A stretch of 64,000 nucleotides of DNA from Oxyruncus cristatus (taxonomy: Eukaryota > Chordata > Aves > Passeriformes > Cotingidae): NCBI GenBank assembly GCA_013399855.1, contig VXAY01001211.1, positions 186,001 to 250,000 of the forward strand, read 5' to 3'. A program made the position numbers and the translations under genes. Positions 35,901 to 50,050 of the stretch are shown piece after piece. Numbering within the stretch: the stretch's first letter is position 1; each line of letters starts with the position of its first letter. The notes under the pieces were generated by a model. It made no database searches. It worked only from the letters and a program-made list of their open reading frames with translations, and was not told the origin of the DNA.

Positions 35901-37590
35901 CACCCCAACATGGTACAGTAGTCATCCCTGGAGACTCACACCACTCACTCTTTGATATCCATCTCCCCTGGCTATGTTCACAGCCACATTCATGCACTCT
36001 GCGGAGATCAAATAGGGCAGGTCTATCTCCTCTATCGACACTGGTGGCTATAACCTTCTCCTTTTATCAACAGGTAGGGGTTGACGTTTGTGGTGTCCAA
36101 TTCCTTCAACACATCTCAAAGGTCTACCACAGAAAACAGATATCTCTCCTGACCTAGATGATTGACAGAGATGGATATCCTCATCTTAAAAGACTTTTGG
36201 TGATTAAATGGACTTCATATGTCATGAAAGTCTCTTAATTGCAGTGTCTGAGGTCAATGTAAAACTCTATCCTATCAAAATTAAAGACTAATGTTTTCAT
36301 TGTAGAAACACAGAATTCCAGTTTCTACCTAAGCATCTAAATCAGATAGCTCCCTCACACTTGAAAAAAAAAATCTTAGAATGTATTTGCAAGTGTTTTT
36401 TCACTCTTTTGAAGCATCCCTGCACACAGTGCAAAAATGACAACTCAAATGGTGCTCTGTGTTATAAACAGCCCTGCCCTACATACAGCAACTCTCTTCC
36501 ATTCGGGAAGGAACAAAATTTTATATTCACTGCATTAAAGCCTATGTTGATTTACAGCCCTCTTTGATGAGATGATCAAAACCCACTTTAACATTGTTCA
36601 CAGAACAACCTTAGTCCTTGCACATGTATCATTCATAGCTGGCACAGATGCTCAGCATCCCAGTGCTTGTGAGAGCTGTGCTTCAGCCTTTGGCATCAAG
36701 GATCATAGCTTGGGTTCAAGTACTTGCCTGGAAAAAGCAATAATAAAGATAAAATGAGTTTTCTTGGGACTAATTGTGACAGGTTGGCCTGAGAACAAGG
36801 ATCGTGCCTTTTCCTCATGATGCTAAGTAAAAGAGAAATTATTTGAGCCTTAGGAGACAGGTATTTAGGACCATGTGGAATTAAAGGCTGGTTGCGGGAT
36901 TAGCAGAGATAGGTATGAGAGTTTAACCATCACACATTTCATTGCACAGAAGAGGAAACATTAAAACGTAAGAGAAAGCAGGACTGTACAGGGCAGAAGA
37001 GTAAGAAATTGTAAAATAAAGAAATTTAAATTGGAATAGGTTTTGAACAAAACCAGTGTAATAAATTTGAGACATGGAAACAACTGCTGCTGCTGCACTT
37101 CTTGCCACCTCTGCGTATCCTATCCATCTTTCTTTGTGGTAGTCACACTAGGCAGATACAATTATTCATTGCCTTTCCTTGGAGGACAAATTTTCTTCTA
37201 GAGAAAAAAGAAGATTGCACCCTGAATTTAGGTTTAAGTAGAGACTTCAGGTGCTGGTCTCCAGGGTGGGGCTATTTAAAATTTGTTATTATTATAATTC
37301 TGTAGTACTAGAAGATAATAAATGTAATACATATAATAAAATTGAATTATAAAGAAGAGTTGTATGGAATTATAAAGGGAAAATAAGTTGGAATAAAAGG
37401 ATATTCAATACAGGTGCAGTATTTATTATGAAAGGATTATCAGAGCTATTCCAAATTTGTAGATATCCATTTTAAGTTGTTGTCTTTTACCTCATTCAGC
37501 ATTCTAGTGTGCTTTATTTAAATGTTGTGTTTAAATCACAAAAGACTCTAAAATGTAAATATTATAAGCATGTAAGCATTATAAGCAATA
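32905..37590. other. Unique DNA, no gene seen
   Basis: Both strands of 35760-36160 are open for 78-121 codons, but I see no family motif or splice context. No repeat family was recognised. Confidence 0.35.
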
Positions 37591-37594
37591 AAAA

Positions 37595-37675
37595 TTAAAT
37601 CAAACCAATCAAAAACCCCCAAACCAAAGCAACCAAACAAAAAACCCAAACCCCCCCAAACCAAAAACCAAACCA
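37595..37675 (+). repeat. Strand-asymmetric A/C-only tract
   Basis: About 80 bases consist almost wholly of A and C, with runs of five and seven C separated by AAA and AAC units. The minus strand is therefore G/T-only with G-runs. Confidence 0.85.
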
Positions 37676-37679
37676 GTAT

Positions 37680-38095
37680 TTCCACTGAGGCCTGATCTCA
37701 CTGAAGAATTGCAACAAAGGTACCTAAACTGTTAATAAATAACTGAATGGTTATGTGCTAAAGGTACGATGAAGGTAATCCATGCCCATCTGGCCACATC
37801 TGTTGTTTCATTTAACCAGCACAGGTGCAGAATGTCAGGGAATGGCTGCAAGAATCTATTTGTACGTACTTTGCTCCGTCACAATCTCTGCTTCTCTGGT
37901 GGCACCAAGGATTACTTCCTCTGTGACTGATCATATATGCGTAGCATCCCCAGTGGCCACTGCCAAGAGTTCAGTGGTTCTTGAGGTATTTCAGCTGATT
38001 CTCCACATAACTGGCCCGTAGGCGCACAAATGGCTCCTTGCACCCACAGGGATCATCTCCCCTCTTCCCAGCTGTGACTGTTCTTTGTGTGCCAC
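37680..38095. other. Unique DNA, no gene confirmed
   Basis: A 79-codon + frame (37782-38021) lacks recognisable motifs. The end of this stretch is a pyrimidine-rich run, 'ctgttctttgtgtgccacag', that looks like a 3' splice site. Confidence 0.3.
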
Positions 38096-38097
38096 AG

Positions 38098-38226
38098 ATT
38101 TTTATTGAAAAAGCAGATCTTAATGAAAATGTCTGGATTGCAAAGTTTCTGCTGGAGTGCACACATAGAGCAGACTGGGTAGAAACGGATTGCAAAGTAC
38201 AGATGGAAAATAAACATTTTAATTAA
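38098..38226 (+). other. Exon-like open frame after a splice-acceptor-like site
   Basis: A good acceptor-like sequence ends at 38097. The open frame that follows reads 'IFIEKADLNENVWIAKFLLE' and goes on to a TAA at 38224-38226. An AATAAA hexamer overlaps its end (38209-38214). I do not recognise the protein. It may be a terminal exon, a lncRNA exon or chance; no companion exon was found. Confidence 0.18.
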
Positions 38227-38714
38227 CGCTAACTTTTGTGTACTTGGAGGACCCGCGTGCTGTAGATGTGATTCCATCCCATTTGGTCATGCAGAAGATA
38301 ATTCTGATGAATTCTCTAATTTTGTCAAAGAGTATTCATAGCTCTTTTCACTCTGTACTTTTTTGCAATTAGTTGTTTGACAGCTGTTGTTTTCATGCAA
38401 ATTTGACAACGTAGTGTGTGGGTCTCTGTGAGATGATAATAACTATGCAGATCACACATACAATAGAAATAAGAGCAGACAATGCCATCAGATTTCTGAA
38501 CTGCAATATGATTTAAAGTATTTGCCTACTATTTTATTTCAGCATTCATACTTTCTTACTCTAATATATCACTGTTTCTTAACCACAGGTAAAATACAAT
38601 TAAAGATGCTGATTGCAAATCAACTTCTTCAGAAATATGAGAATACTACCACTAAAAATTATTCGCAGTAAATAAAAGCATTAATTGTTCAGTGACTCCG
38701 GGCTGTGTTACGCT

Positions 38715-39130
38715 GAATCATAAAGTCATTTAGGCTGGAAAAGACCTCTAGCATCACTGAGTCCCACCATTAACATAACATTGCCAGGTCCACCACTAAA
38801 CCATGTCCCTAAGCACCACACCTACACCTTTTTTGAACACTTCCAGGGACAGTGATCCCACTGCTTTCCTCAGCAGCCTGTTCTAATGCTTGACAACCCT
38901 TTCCTAATACCCAATCTAAACTTTGGCACAACTTGAGGCCACTTCCTCTCATGCTATCGCTTGTTACCTTGCAGAAAAGACCAACCCCGACATGGTTACA
39001 ACCCCCTTTCAGGTAGTTGTAGGGATTGATAGGGTTACCCCCAATCCTTCTTTTTTCAGGCTAAACACCCACAGTTCCTTCAGCTGCTCCTCATAAGACT
39101 TGTGCTCCAGACCCTTCACCAGCTTGATCA
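38715..39130 (-). mobile_element. CR1 LINE 3' end
   Basis: Reversed CR1 text: 'aatcataaagtcatttaggctgg', 'aagacctctagcatcactgag', 'ccaggtccaccactaaaccatg', 'ccctaagcaccacacctac', 'ttccttcagctgctcctcat' and 'tccagacccttcaccagctt'. Moderately preserved, 5'-truncated. Confidence 0.92.
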
Positions 39131-39134
39131 GGTG

Positions 39135-42100
39135 TGTCCACGCACATACACGTGCACATACAATGTTTGTTTTCTTTTATAGAGCACTTCTCTAAAGTGG
39201 AGCTTGAGTGTCCTTGATCTGCATTTCATAAGCAGCCAACCACCCTTTCCCCAAACAGCTGCCAGCTAACCTCTCTTTGTTGGTAAAGTCCAGGCTTCTC
39301 TTGTTACCCTGTGACTCTTGTTGAGCTGAACCAGCAGTTTCATCTTGGTGAACCAACTAATCTGGCTCAAAATTAGCAATTCTTAGTATTTCTGGAGATT
39401 CAACTACACACTGTGAGGTAATTACTTTTGTAAATGCCAGTTCAGCACAGACAGGGACAAGCAGAAAAAGAGGTATAGACTTTCCCGACAGGGACAGCTG
39501 GGATTGCTGTTTAAGGAATGAATCTGTTTGGGAAAACAAATCTGCCTAAGACACTGTTCTGCAAAACTTCCATATTAATTCCTGTGTTTGTCAGAATGTT
39601 TGTCTCCCTTCCAAGCAGAGGTCTGGGATTTCCTTGTTTTGTTTTTTCCTTTGCTGTTGTCACCATCCAATTTTCTTCCAAGAACTATGGTCTGGTGACC
39701 AAAAAAATGTTGAATTACTTGTCTGGTCACATCCAGGCAGATTCCCTAATGGTGCTGTTCTCTGATAGCATCTTTGGCAACCCCATACAGCATCTCTTTC
39801 AGGAGCAGCAGTAAATGTCATGGCACGGAGAATAATGGTATGCAGCGAACCAGCAGGGAGATTTAGAAATGCCAAGAGCTTACATTGTTTTCAGTTGCAT
39901 ATCTTTATCAGGACTGCTATTAGTACCTTTTATCTTAGAAAAAATACAGTTGCATATTAGATTTCTGAAACCAGAATACTGCCCAGATTACAGGGAAAAG
40001 ATGACATCAGTGTTGTAATGAAGGTAAGTAATGAGGAGCAGAGAGACCATGCATGCTTTGTGTAGTCAAACTTTACTTAACAAATGCACTGTACATGGAT
40101 TTCAAGACCACATGTGCAGGACAGCTGCTCCCTTTTCTCCTGTAACAGGGAAGGATACCACTCATTTACATCAAGTAGTGACTTCAGATTATTAGTACAT
40201 TTAAGCAACTCTTCCCCAGTCCTAGAAAGTCTTAGCTGGGCCAGACAACTGTCTTTTTTACTGCAGAATGAGCCAATAATCAAACAAACATACACTAGGA
40301 AATTTATTTTTTGAAAAAACCAAAAGCCACAACCAAACAACCCCCCAAAACCTAGTAACTGTTAGTGAAAACTATCTTGATAGAGAATATAGATTTGATT
40401 GGTTCTTGGGTCATGCAAAAAGCTCCAGTACCATTTCCTGAAAATCTGGGAATACCTTGCTCACCTTCATGCTCAGTATTTGGAAATTCATGTGCAGTCC
40501 ATCATGCTGATTCCTCACTAGTATGGGAAAGGTATGTTGATGTACATATTGATTTCCGGTAATGTTCCCCAATAACCTCACAACTTACAAAGCACTTTTG
40601 TATCACAGTAGGTCTAAAAGGTGATTACAGAACAGAAGGAAAACAGTGAGTCCAAGCCAAGCAAGACCAAATACTATTTCATTTACTGAATTGCACAATT
40701 TGGAATAAATATCTCATGTTGCTATATTTGTAGAATTGGTATTAATCAAAGACAGTGTAATGTTTTTTATAGTATTGCCTCTGGTTTGAGAGTGCTTAAT
40801 AATCAGTTATCACAATAAACCATTTTTAGTCAAAGAACTTCTCTGTCATCTGGGTTTTCCCACCAATTTTGGCAGATATGGATCAGCTCGGAGCCCATAT
40901 AACCATTTTTTTTAGGGATTGTGTAGTCCTGGAAGATTGCAGGTATTGGTGAAATGGTTTCTGGAGGTCTCACTAGAGGCTAGTGCCTTTGGAAATTATA
41001 TTCAGTAAAACCAAAGCAAGGACAATTGTCTTAATGTGGAGGATTATACTGAATTAGAGCCCTGAGTGAAGGAAGCAGTTAAAATACCCACCTTAGTGTA
41101 AAATCAAAATTTATTTCTTTGTGTGGAAAGAATGGTGACCAGCTTTTGCCACAGCATTTCCCATGAACACAGGAGATCTCTCTTCTGCTTTTATAAAAGT
41201 CTATTATGTGTGCATTAAAAGGAAAGGAACTAGATGAACTCAGATAAAACCAGAGTCAGAGTCTAGCCCATCACACTTTGTCAGGAACTATAAGTGACAC
41301 TCTCCTCTCTGGCTCCAATTTATCAATGACTTAATTTACAAATCTTATACGAGTTTATACATGACGAGTTAAACACTTGGGTGCCATGGTAGCATGCTGG
41401 GGCCTTCCCTCCTTCCTCCAGAGACTGGGTGAGAGTTGTACTGAAAGTCAGATATACTGAGGAGCATGAGGAACACATTGGACACAGTCCTTCCTTAGTC
41501 ACAAGGGAAAAGGTGAGGAGTTTGCAACTGCTTCCTCCTCTGCAGGTTTAGTGATGTAAGTATGGTCAGGACTAAAAATATTTTTAATAATTCTGCTCGC
41601 TTAAAGAATATTACTCACCTATCCTCAGCCCTTTATTCTGCTTAAGAGACTCAAACGTTGTTCAATCTTTGCAACATGAGACACTCACCAAGCTCTCAGG
41701 GTGAGAGTTCCTCTCCCCAGACCCTCAGGAGAGTGGCTTGATTCACATTTCCAAATTCTTCTCTCACTATGTGGAGAAATTTTTTGCCAATAACCTTTGC
41801 AACATCAATAGTAGGAAAGTAATGTGGAGAATGGGATTAGATTAGCACCTTTCTTCCAAACATGTTCCTCCCATTTTCCAATGAATTTTCTGTGTAGGAG
41901 GTATCATTGTCCACATGCCTTCATGCTGATGGAGACAAAGCCACTCCTGATTTCTGCAGTAACTAAACCTTGTGGCAGAAATCCCGCCTGAATGAACTAG
42001 TATATAAATAGTTGTGGTTGAGTGCAGCATAGAAACTTGGACTTTTCTGCAGAGGGAACCAAAATGAGCCTGACTCAACTAATACCCTAAAGAGACAGAG

Positions 42101-44390
42101 TAAATAAAGTTTTATTTCCAGCATGTTCTAAAACCAAACCAAGCCAAATAACTGGACATGCTGAAGGAAAAGAAATCAGGAATGCAGAAGCTGGATGGAG
42201 AGAAACACGAGAGAAGTGAACTACTTGTCACTAGGGGGCAACGTGGTATCAGATAAAGGGATGATGCTCCCCAGAAGACACTGAAATATGGGGACAAGAA
42301 CAAGCCACCGTGTAGAAGACAGACTTAAAAATAGCAAGGCAGCCTGGTGAAGCACAGCAGAATGAGAAATTGGGTTTTACTGCCCTTAGTCATCATAGTG
42401 ACCCTCTGGCTCAGCCAGAAGGAGTTGAATGTAGTTGTTGCAACCTGATAAACAATGCCAACTAAAAAAATCAGATGCAAGCTTTTTCTGAAAAAAGGAT
42501 ATGTGATGCAACCATAGTCATGATCAAGGTGTAAAAAGCTGGGGATGGGCGGGGGATAAATATAATGTACTGGCTGTCTGGGTATCAAACTGGGTATCTA
42601 GATTGCAGCATTTATAGCTTGTATCAGAAATGCTGCTAGTCTCTCACGAAACAACTCTAGAAACTCTCAGTCCATAAATTTTAAGCGTATTCAAATCTCA
42701 GCATCATACACATAGAAAAGTAACACTTAAATCACTCCCTATATGTCTAAGAGTGACAGAAAGAGGGGGAGAAACTGCATTTCTGTAGATTCTGGTATAT
42801 ATTTTTTTAACAGAAAGCAATATTAAACTATTGAATTGGTGAAATAGTACTGTTTTAAAACCTGTACAAATAAGCTTTTAAAGTTGAATCCCATATTTTG
42901 ATTGTAGAATAGATGGAAGATGAATCTCGGATAACAGACTGCAGAGGGTTAGACTTAAAACGGCATTTAAAAGCTTCTTTACGGAGAATGTTATTTTTAA
43001 TCCATCCAGAATATGAATACATTGGCCTAAGCTGCCTAGTACACACAGATGGACTTTTGGCCCTATGGCAAAATAACCGAAACGACCTGGTGTCTTCTTC
43101 CAGAGCAGATTGGCTGGATCTACAGCACAGAGTATCTTTCCTTTCTGGGGCCCAGGGGATTCTAAGATAAAATAGTTAATTAGGGCCAGAAGTTGTTTAT
43201 GAAACACTATGAGGATTATGTTGCTACCTGCCAGAAGTGTGGTTTTGTATATTTGTAGAGTATAGCCGTGTCCATCTGATAATTTGCTGTGGATTTAAAG
43301 AGTAGCCCCGTTTTACCCTCTTTTCTCCCATACACTCCTCAGCTCTTCTTCTGTCTGTGTCACATAGGAGCTGCTTCTGGTTCTCATCTTTGTGCTGTCA
43401 CTGAGCTGATTTATTTTGCTAATTTTTCAGAATACAGACAATTATTTTGGAGTGCAAATTTTCTGTGTAGTTAAGTGAAAAAAATCTGTAGGATCCCATG
43501 ATGGAGACTACCGGGCACTAGATCTGGCAGCAGGAGGTAGAAGCAGGATGAACCATTCTCTGCCCTGGGGAGAGATTGCACTGTCTAAGATGTATTGCTG
43601 AAGTGTGTCCTTATTCCACTTTATATTAATAATTCATTGATGTGTAACCTATGTGCACTGAGAAGACTTTAATCAGATCTATTCAGGTTTTGATTTACAG
43701 GTTTTGATATTCAGAATTTGACAAAAACTGTCAATATTTTTTTTGCATATTCCTAATTTCTTCTCATCCCAAGTAATAATTATTTTGAAAAGCTTAAGTC
43801 TGGTAAAAGAAAATTTGTAGCAAAGATCCTGGAGAGCTTTTTAAGTGTTCTGCTTTCCCCAGAAAAATTCAGCTTCACCTTCTTGGATTTAGTCAGGTGT
43901 GCATAGTAAAGCTAAATGCAAAATAGTTGAACATTGATGGACATAATAGTCAGGATCTAAAACAAGAATGAGGTGTTCTGCAATAAAAACACTTATAGCA
44001 GTTATTCCTAAGTGGGACTGAAGTGAATAACTAATTGCCACTTCTGCAATGAGCTTTATTCTCTTGTTTACTACACTGTAAACCAAGAATAATTTCACTG
44101 TATTTTACTGTGCTAGTCATAGAACTGAACCAGAATTTGAGCTTCTGCTTTATTACTGGATATGAAGAGTAATGAGTTGAAACAGCAATGTGAATCTTTC
44201 TGAACGAACAAAATTGTTTCATTTGGAAGGCCATTCTGAAGCCAATAAAATTGTGGTTGGAACTAATTTTCTCCGTATGCTACATGGAACAAAATTGCTC
44301 TTACTGCTGTGTATGTATTTACAACCTTTGGTACAATGGGATTAAACTCTTTTCTGGGATACAGGTCACTCTCACTCACTAATATAAACA
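39135..44390. other. Unique DNA, no gene seen
   Basis: At 42878-43207 both strands are open (109 codons minus, 85 codons plus). No family motif was found, so it is not called as a gene. A 98-codon + frame at 39518-39814 is likewise unrecognised. No repeat family was found. Confidence 0.35.
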
Positions 44391-44396
44391 GAATCC

Positions 44397-45273
44397 ATCA
44401 TAGAATAATAGAATACCAGGTTGGAAGGGGACCTGAAGGATTATCTGGTTCAGCCTTTCTTGGCAAAAGCAAAAGCAGTCTAGATAAGATGGCCCAGCAC
44501 CCTTCCCAGCTGAATCTTCGAAGTGTCCAACACTGGGGAATCCACCACTTCCCTAGGGAGGTTATTCCAATGCCTCATTGTTCTCACTGCGAAAAATGTT
44601 CCTCTTGTGTACAACTAGAATCTCCCCAGGAATAACTTGCACCCATCACCCCTTGTATTTTCCATGGCACTTTTTTTAAAAGGAAATCTTCTTTCAGCTA
44701 CCCTCTAAATACTGGAACAGGGTGATAAGGTCTTCCCTAAGTCATCTTTTCTCAAGGCTGAAAAAAACCAGTTCACTCAGCCTTTGATCATGTGGCAGGC
44801 CTCTCAGGCCTTCGATCACCTTTGTGGCCCTTCTCTGGACCCTCTCCATCCTCCACTACATATTTTGCATAGTGGGGACAAAAATTAAACACAGTATTTC
44901 AGGTGTGACCTGACAAATGCTGAGCAGAGTAACATAATTATTTCTTTATCTTTGCTGGTGAAGCACTCATTGATGGAACCTAGCATCCTGCTGGCTTTCT
45001 TTGCTGCAGCAGCACTCTGTTCACTCATACTGAGTTCATGTCCACCAGAACCCTCCAGTCCCTTTCCACAGAGCTGCTCCCCAGCCAGGTGTATCCCAGC
45101 CTGTGTTGGACTCTTGGATTATGTTTTCCCAGGTGCAAGATTTCACACTTGTTGAGTTTCATAAGGTTATTGTTAGTCCTCTCTTGCAGCCTATCCAGGT
45201 TGTCCTGCAGACAGACTGTCCCTTCTGAAGTGTTCAATTCCCCAGAGCTGTAATTATATTTGTAACTGTACAT
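44397..45273 (-). mobile_element. CR1 LINE with end of reverse-transcriptase ORF and 3' UTR
   Basis: Longest CR1 of the window. On the minus strand 45273-45025 encodes the familiar C-terminal CR1 ORF2 text: 'LDRLQERTNNNLMKLNK', 'CEILHLGKHNP', 'RLGYTWLGSSSVERDWRVLV'. It then runs through the RT tail with broken frames into the 3' UTR ('ggccttcgatcacctttgtggcccttctctgg' on the + strand) and ends in 'catagaataatagaatacc' at 44397. The endonuclease and most of the RT are absent by 5' truncation, so it cannot be autonomous. Confidence 0.93.
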
Positions 45274-45279
45274 GTGGCA

Positions 45280-47288
45280 CAGGGGCTATACCCTGTAGTT
45301 GGACATAAACAAAACCATGAAAGAATTATCATAATTCATAAAATGTACAGTGAAAAGACATCATGAGGCAGGATAAGTCACTAACATTAATTCAGTCACA
45401 TTGGTTGGGGCATAAGTGCCATCTGTACAGGTTTCGTTTTCCCTAGGCAAAGAGTCTAGGGAAGACTGTGCAAACTGGGCAAACATAAATTCTACTTTCT
45501 CCTGTTACTCTCCCAGGCATTAAACTTTTACAGGGATTATGTGAACCAGAAATGGGTTTTATGTGTTTAAGAAACACCCAATTGATTTCATTTCTATGTG
45601 CTTGTCTGTTCATCCTTTGAATCCACGCAGAGTTTTCACATTGGTAGTATCTTCTGACAAGGGGTTTCACATCTGCCCTCTATGTTATATGGAAAACCAC
45701 CTTATTTTGTTTGCTTTTAACTTCTCTTTCATTTGATGGCACCTATTTCCTGTACTGAAATATACAATAAATCATCATCCTTATTCATATTCTTCATGCA
45801 AAAGTTTTTTATGCCCCAGGTTATATTCTTCACAACTGTCTATCTTCCCTCACTGAAGAGTTTAGTTAGTACTTAATTTTGTGGAAGTGTGACTACGACA
45901 GTCCCAGGAAAGATCCATAAATAGAAATTAATTCATAACTGGATACACTGATCTCGTACTTCTTTCATTTTGACCTAAAACATAGGGAAAAATGCACAAG
46001 ATTTTTACAACTTTGAATATATTCCTAGTCAGTTCTGTGAAGCGACCATCATTTGTCTCAGTGCTTCTCACCTGAAAAGAGAGTCACTTGTGCTCTTTGA
46101 ATAGAGTAAGCAGATGCGTCATTGTGCTGAGCACTTTCTCGAGGATGTGTCAGCTTTTTATTTCATGCATCATTCACCCCTTACACAAAGTAACATTTCA
46201 TTGATGTGAAGTTAAAAAGCTGATCAGGTACTGAGAAATAATATCTAGTGTGCTACCCCAAGCAAATGCTCTCACCAATGTGACATCTACTTTCTGCAAA
46301 ATAAATAAGAGACTGGAGTTAACTTTTTTATTGTTCTTTACATCTAGGAACCCAAACTAAAAAAACTAACTAAACCCAACTGCAGCATTCTACAGAAACT
46401 GTAATTTAGATGGTGTGCATCCAAAAAAAAAGCTTATCAGATACAGACTTTTGTTTTCTCCATTCTGGATATGACGTACTCCAGCATGAGTCTGAACAGA
46501 TAATATATTCTGTCTGCTAGAGTCAGAGTAAGTAAGCAATGAAAATCAGGATTAATTTAAATTTGCATCACAGGTGGTGTAGAGTATTGACAAAGGGATT
46601 TAAATTGCAGTAGGCTGTCAAAATAGCACATTGGTTGTACAAACACAAGTGAATCCAGCCTCAGTGTGAGGCTGTTTGCTAATGGTGCTCAAATGGAGAC
46701 GGACTGCAAAAAGTCTTATATACTTAATACTTATATATACTAAAAGACACATCTACAGTCAATTTGTAGAATTGCCAAAAGAAAGCACTTAAAATTTTAT
46801 AATTAAAATATATTTATTCCAAGTTGTCTATGCAGCATCCTGATGTTACAGTCTTTAATGATATCCCCACACAATTGTTTTGTCACTGAGTGCTTCCATC
46901 TGGTAGATTCCTTGCAACAGGAAACAGAATATTTTCTCAATTTCAATTATCACTTACAAAGATTACGGGAGCATTCCTAAAAGAATGTTGAAGACCTTTT
47001 ATTTTATTTTTTTTTAAATGGAAAATTATATATAAAGCAGTTTACATGAAACTACTTCACCTGAAAATTAAAAAGTATTGTCAAGAAAAAAACTTGTGTT
47101 CCAGATGCATTTGGAAACTGGGGACAACTTTCTGATAGCAACATATGTATTTTAAACATTTAAAATCCAGTATGATGAAAAAGAAAGGAAGTAAAAAGTT
47201 GACAGAGACCTGGCAGACACTGTAGGTCACTTTAGCCAGTGGCCTTTAGTCTCAGAGTAGGAGTTAATTTAAATGTCTACATGTGAAA
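45280..47288. other. Unique AT-rich DNA, no gene seen
   Basis: No exon-like frame or repeat family was recognised. Confidence 0.4.
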
Positions 47289-47289
47289 A

Positions 47290-47352
47290 CAGCCAGACTT
47301 GATTATCTTAAAGGTCTTTTCCAATCAAAATGATCTGTGAGTCTGTGGTTTA
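47290..47352 (+). mobile_element. Short CR1 LINE 3' terminus
   Basis: 'cagacttgattatcttaaaggtcttttccaatc' followed by 'atgatctgtgagtctgtgg' matches the last bases of a CR1 with a decayed tail. Confidence 0.65.
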
Positions 47353-47354
47353 GG

Positions 47355-50048
47355 AACTTAGGCGTTTGGGCAGATGTAGACATTGAAACTCAATCCTACC
47401 CTAGAGAGAAGTTACTGAATCGATTCAGTTCTCACTCTTCTCACAATAAAAAGCACACTTGAAAAAAAATACATGTTGTTCAATACTATTCTTTTTTACT
47501 TTTTCCATTTTAGAAAGTGACTTAACTCTTCAATGTGTCTTATTTCTTCAGTCCACCTCTGCACTGTAACAAGCTGAAAGTATTTTTTAACACTGCATAT
47601 GTAACTTCTTTTAAATTATTTTTATCACTCCCTAGTACTTTTTATCATGATTCAAGAGAGCTGGAGTGCTAGTGAAAGTGAAGAGATGGGTTCTATTTCA
47701 CATGCTTCATCTGTGGAGACTGTGAATAAGTAAAAGAGCTCAACTTGTAACAAAAATCCGTCATAAGGATTGTGTTTATCTTTAGGTCTTGGTAGTCCAT
47801 AAACAATCTTAAGGTCAGTTGTATGCTAAAAAGATTGTCGTGAATAGGTACAAATTTTAAGAATGGTACTTCCAAGCTGGGGTCACAAAATGGATAACTG
47901 CTGGTGATGGCAGAATATCTGAAATCTAACACAAGTTGGAATAAAGGAATTTGACTCAGAAAATATACTCCAATATAAAAATCTTTCATCTGTGTTAGAA
48001 ATGTGTATTTATTCTTTGGATGAAGCTAAGCACAAATTGTAAGTGTTGAGTCTAGTGAAATGATCACTTTGCATGAAGTTTAACTGTAGTTCCTGAAAAA
48101 TTTGTGAACAGAAAAATCCATCTGTGTGGAAAGGCATACAGTAAACACAAAATGTAATGGATGTAGAAAATGAGAGGTCTGTTCTTGCAGCCAAGGTCTG
48201 GGGAAAGAGAAGCCAGAAACGGTTTTCTAACCTTTTGGTATTGTTAAGGACATATGAAAAACAATTCCAATTTCAACAACTAGAGTTGTTGAAGTCAAAC
48301 AGACTTTAGGATAAAGCATCCCTTGAGGAGGAGAAAGAAGAAAAGACAATCTCCCAAATCCATTGAGAATCTGGAGTTAAGGAGAGTGTATCAAAAATGA
48401 GCTTGATAATTGTTCTGTAATTTTGCAACTTGGTGTCTCATTTTACTGTAATATTTTAACATTTCCCTTAATAGAGTAAACTAAATTCACTGTCTTTCTT
48501 TAATCTTGTTTTATAGAAAGTACAGGTGTAAAAAAATTTGCCTCAGTAAAATACTCCATTCCTTTGTACATATTGGCTCTCTAAAAGCAAGAAACAGCAT
48601 GATCAGAGAAGGTCTGCCAACTATTCCTACTTTGTATGGTGTAAACCAGAAACTCGTCTCTACAAATACTGTCTTGACTTAAGGAAGATGTATATTGATT
48701 TTTTTTCATGGCAAAGAGGAACTGATAATCATCACTAGCTTGTTGCTATCACCTGCTCCTTTATTTTGAGTTGTGTGCATTCTTACTGCTTTAAAATTAA
48801 AGTTTCATCTTCCTTTCCATCTGTGTTACATGGCTTCATGTTCTTGATCTCTTGCAAGAATTTCAGAGGACTCTTTTCATTAGTTGTGTCTGATGGGGTT
48901 TCCATTTTGACAGTCTTTCTTTAAAAAAAAAACAAAACAAAACAAAAAACCAAAAAGCCCAACTAATTGTGTGATATGGAAATTAAGAGTACATTATCTC
49001 CAGTAAAATAACGGTCGCAGCATGACAACTTGAAAATTAATGGTAAATAGATTATCACCCTTTCACACTTATTTTTGAGATATTTTGCAGCACTACTTCT
49101 TTGTACAATATAACATCAGGAATGTGTTAAACGGTAGCATAATTTATTGTTATTTACCACAGACAGGATGTTTTATTGAGGTTCACAAGCCTTCTATAAC
49201 TTGTCAAATATGTGAGGAACACCTGATAAAACATTTAAAAAAGAGTTGCAGATACAGGCAGCCAGTAGTAGAATAAAGAATGATGATTCTGGGCACGTTT
49301 TTTCAACACAGATGTTGACGGTTCTCCTATATAATCTTCTTTGCAAGTTTTTTTTGTAGAACTGTTTGTGCATCTTCTACAAGAAATATTCTCCCATGAT
49401 TTGTTTTATTCAATTATTTTACTATAAGGATCTTAGTGGTAGTTGCACTTCACTGTCTTATTCTGGTGTTGTTTCTATCAGAGATGGACTTATAATACAA
49501 CGCCTTATAAATGTTGTGTGCAATTTACTACAGGGTGTAAACAGCTTATTTGCTAAGGAGCTCATGATGTAGAGGTGAAATAATGTCATGAAACTCTTGT
49601 AGCCACTTAGACCACTGGAATTAAATTAACTAAGATGGTCTGGAAAACAGTGTCCTTCCTCCAAAACAAAATAAATAATTTTTCTTTTCTTTTTTTTTCT
49701 ATCACATGTGATGAGAAAAAAAAATAATAATATATTCTCATCTCCCTGTCTCCCTTCATTAGGAAAAAGAATTTTTGTTATCAATGTTATGTTCATTCTT
49801 AGTTTCTTGAACTGTTCTGCAAATTCAGTAAATCAGTTGCAGTAGAATAACACACCAGTCATCATCAAATGGTCAACACTTGTCAAACACAAAAACCATA
49901 ATATCATTAGGATATGGGTTAAAGGTTCAAATTCTTCCAAGATTTTTCTCTCTGGATATAATCTCAAAATGAAATTCCAAGATTACGGTTGAGAATGCTT
50001 TTGTTTTCAGACAGGAGACCGAAGGGAAACAAGATGCCACCACTGAGT
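47355..50048. other. Unique AT-rich DNA, no gene seen
   Basis: An A/C low-complexity tract lies at 48921-48960. A 98-codon minus frame (47989-47693) has no known motif. No other repeat was recognised. Confidence 0.4.
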
Positions 50049-50050
50049 TA

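Noticed and set aside
42878..43207. Open frames on both strands (109 and 85 codons)
   Set aside because: No recognised motif or splice layout; simultaneous openness on both strands fits chance. Noted as unexplained rather than called.
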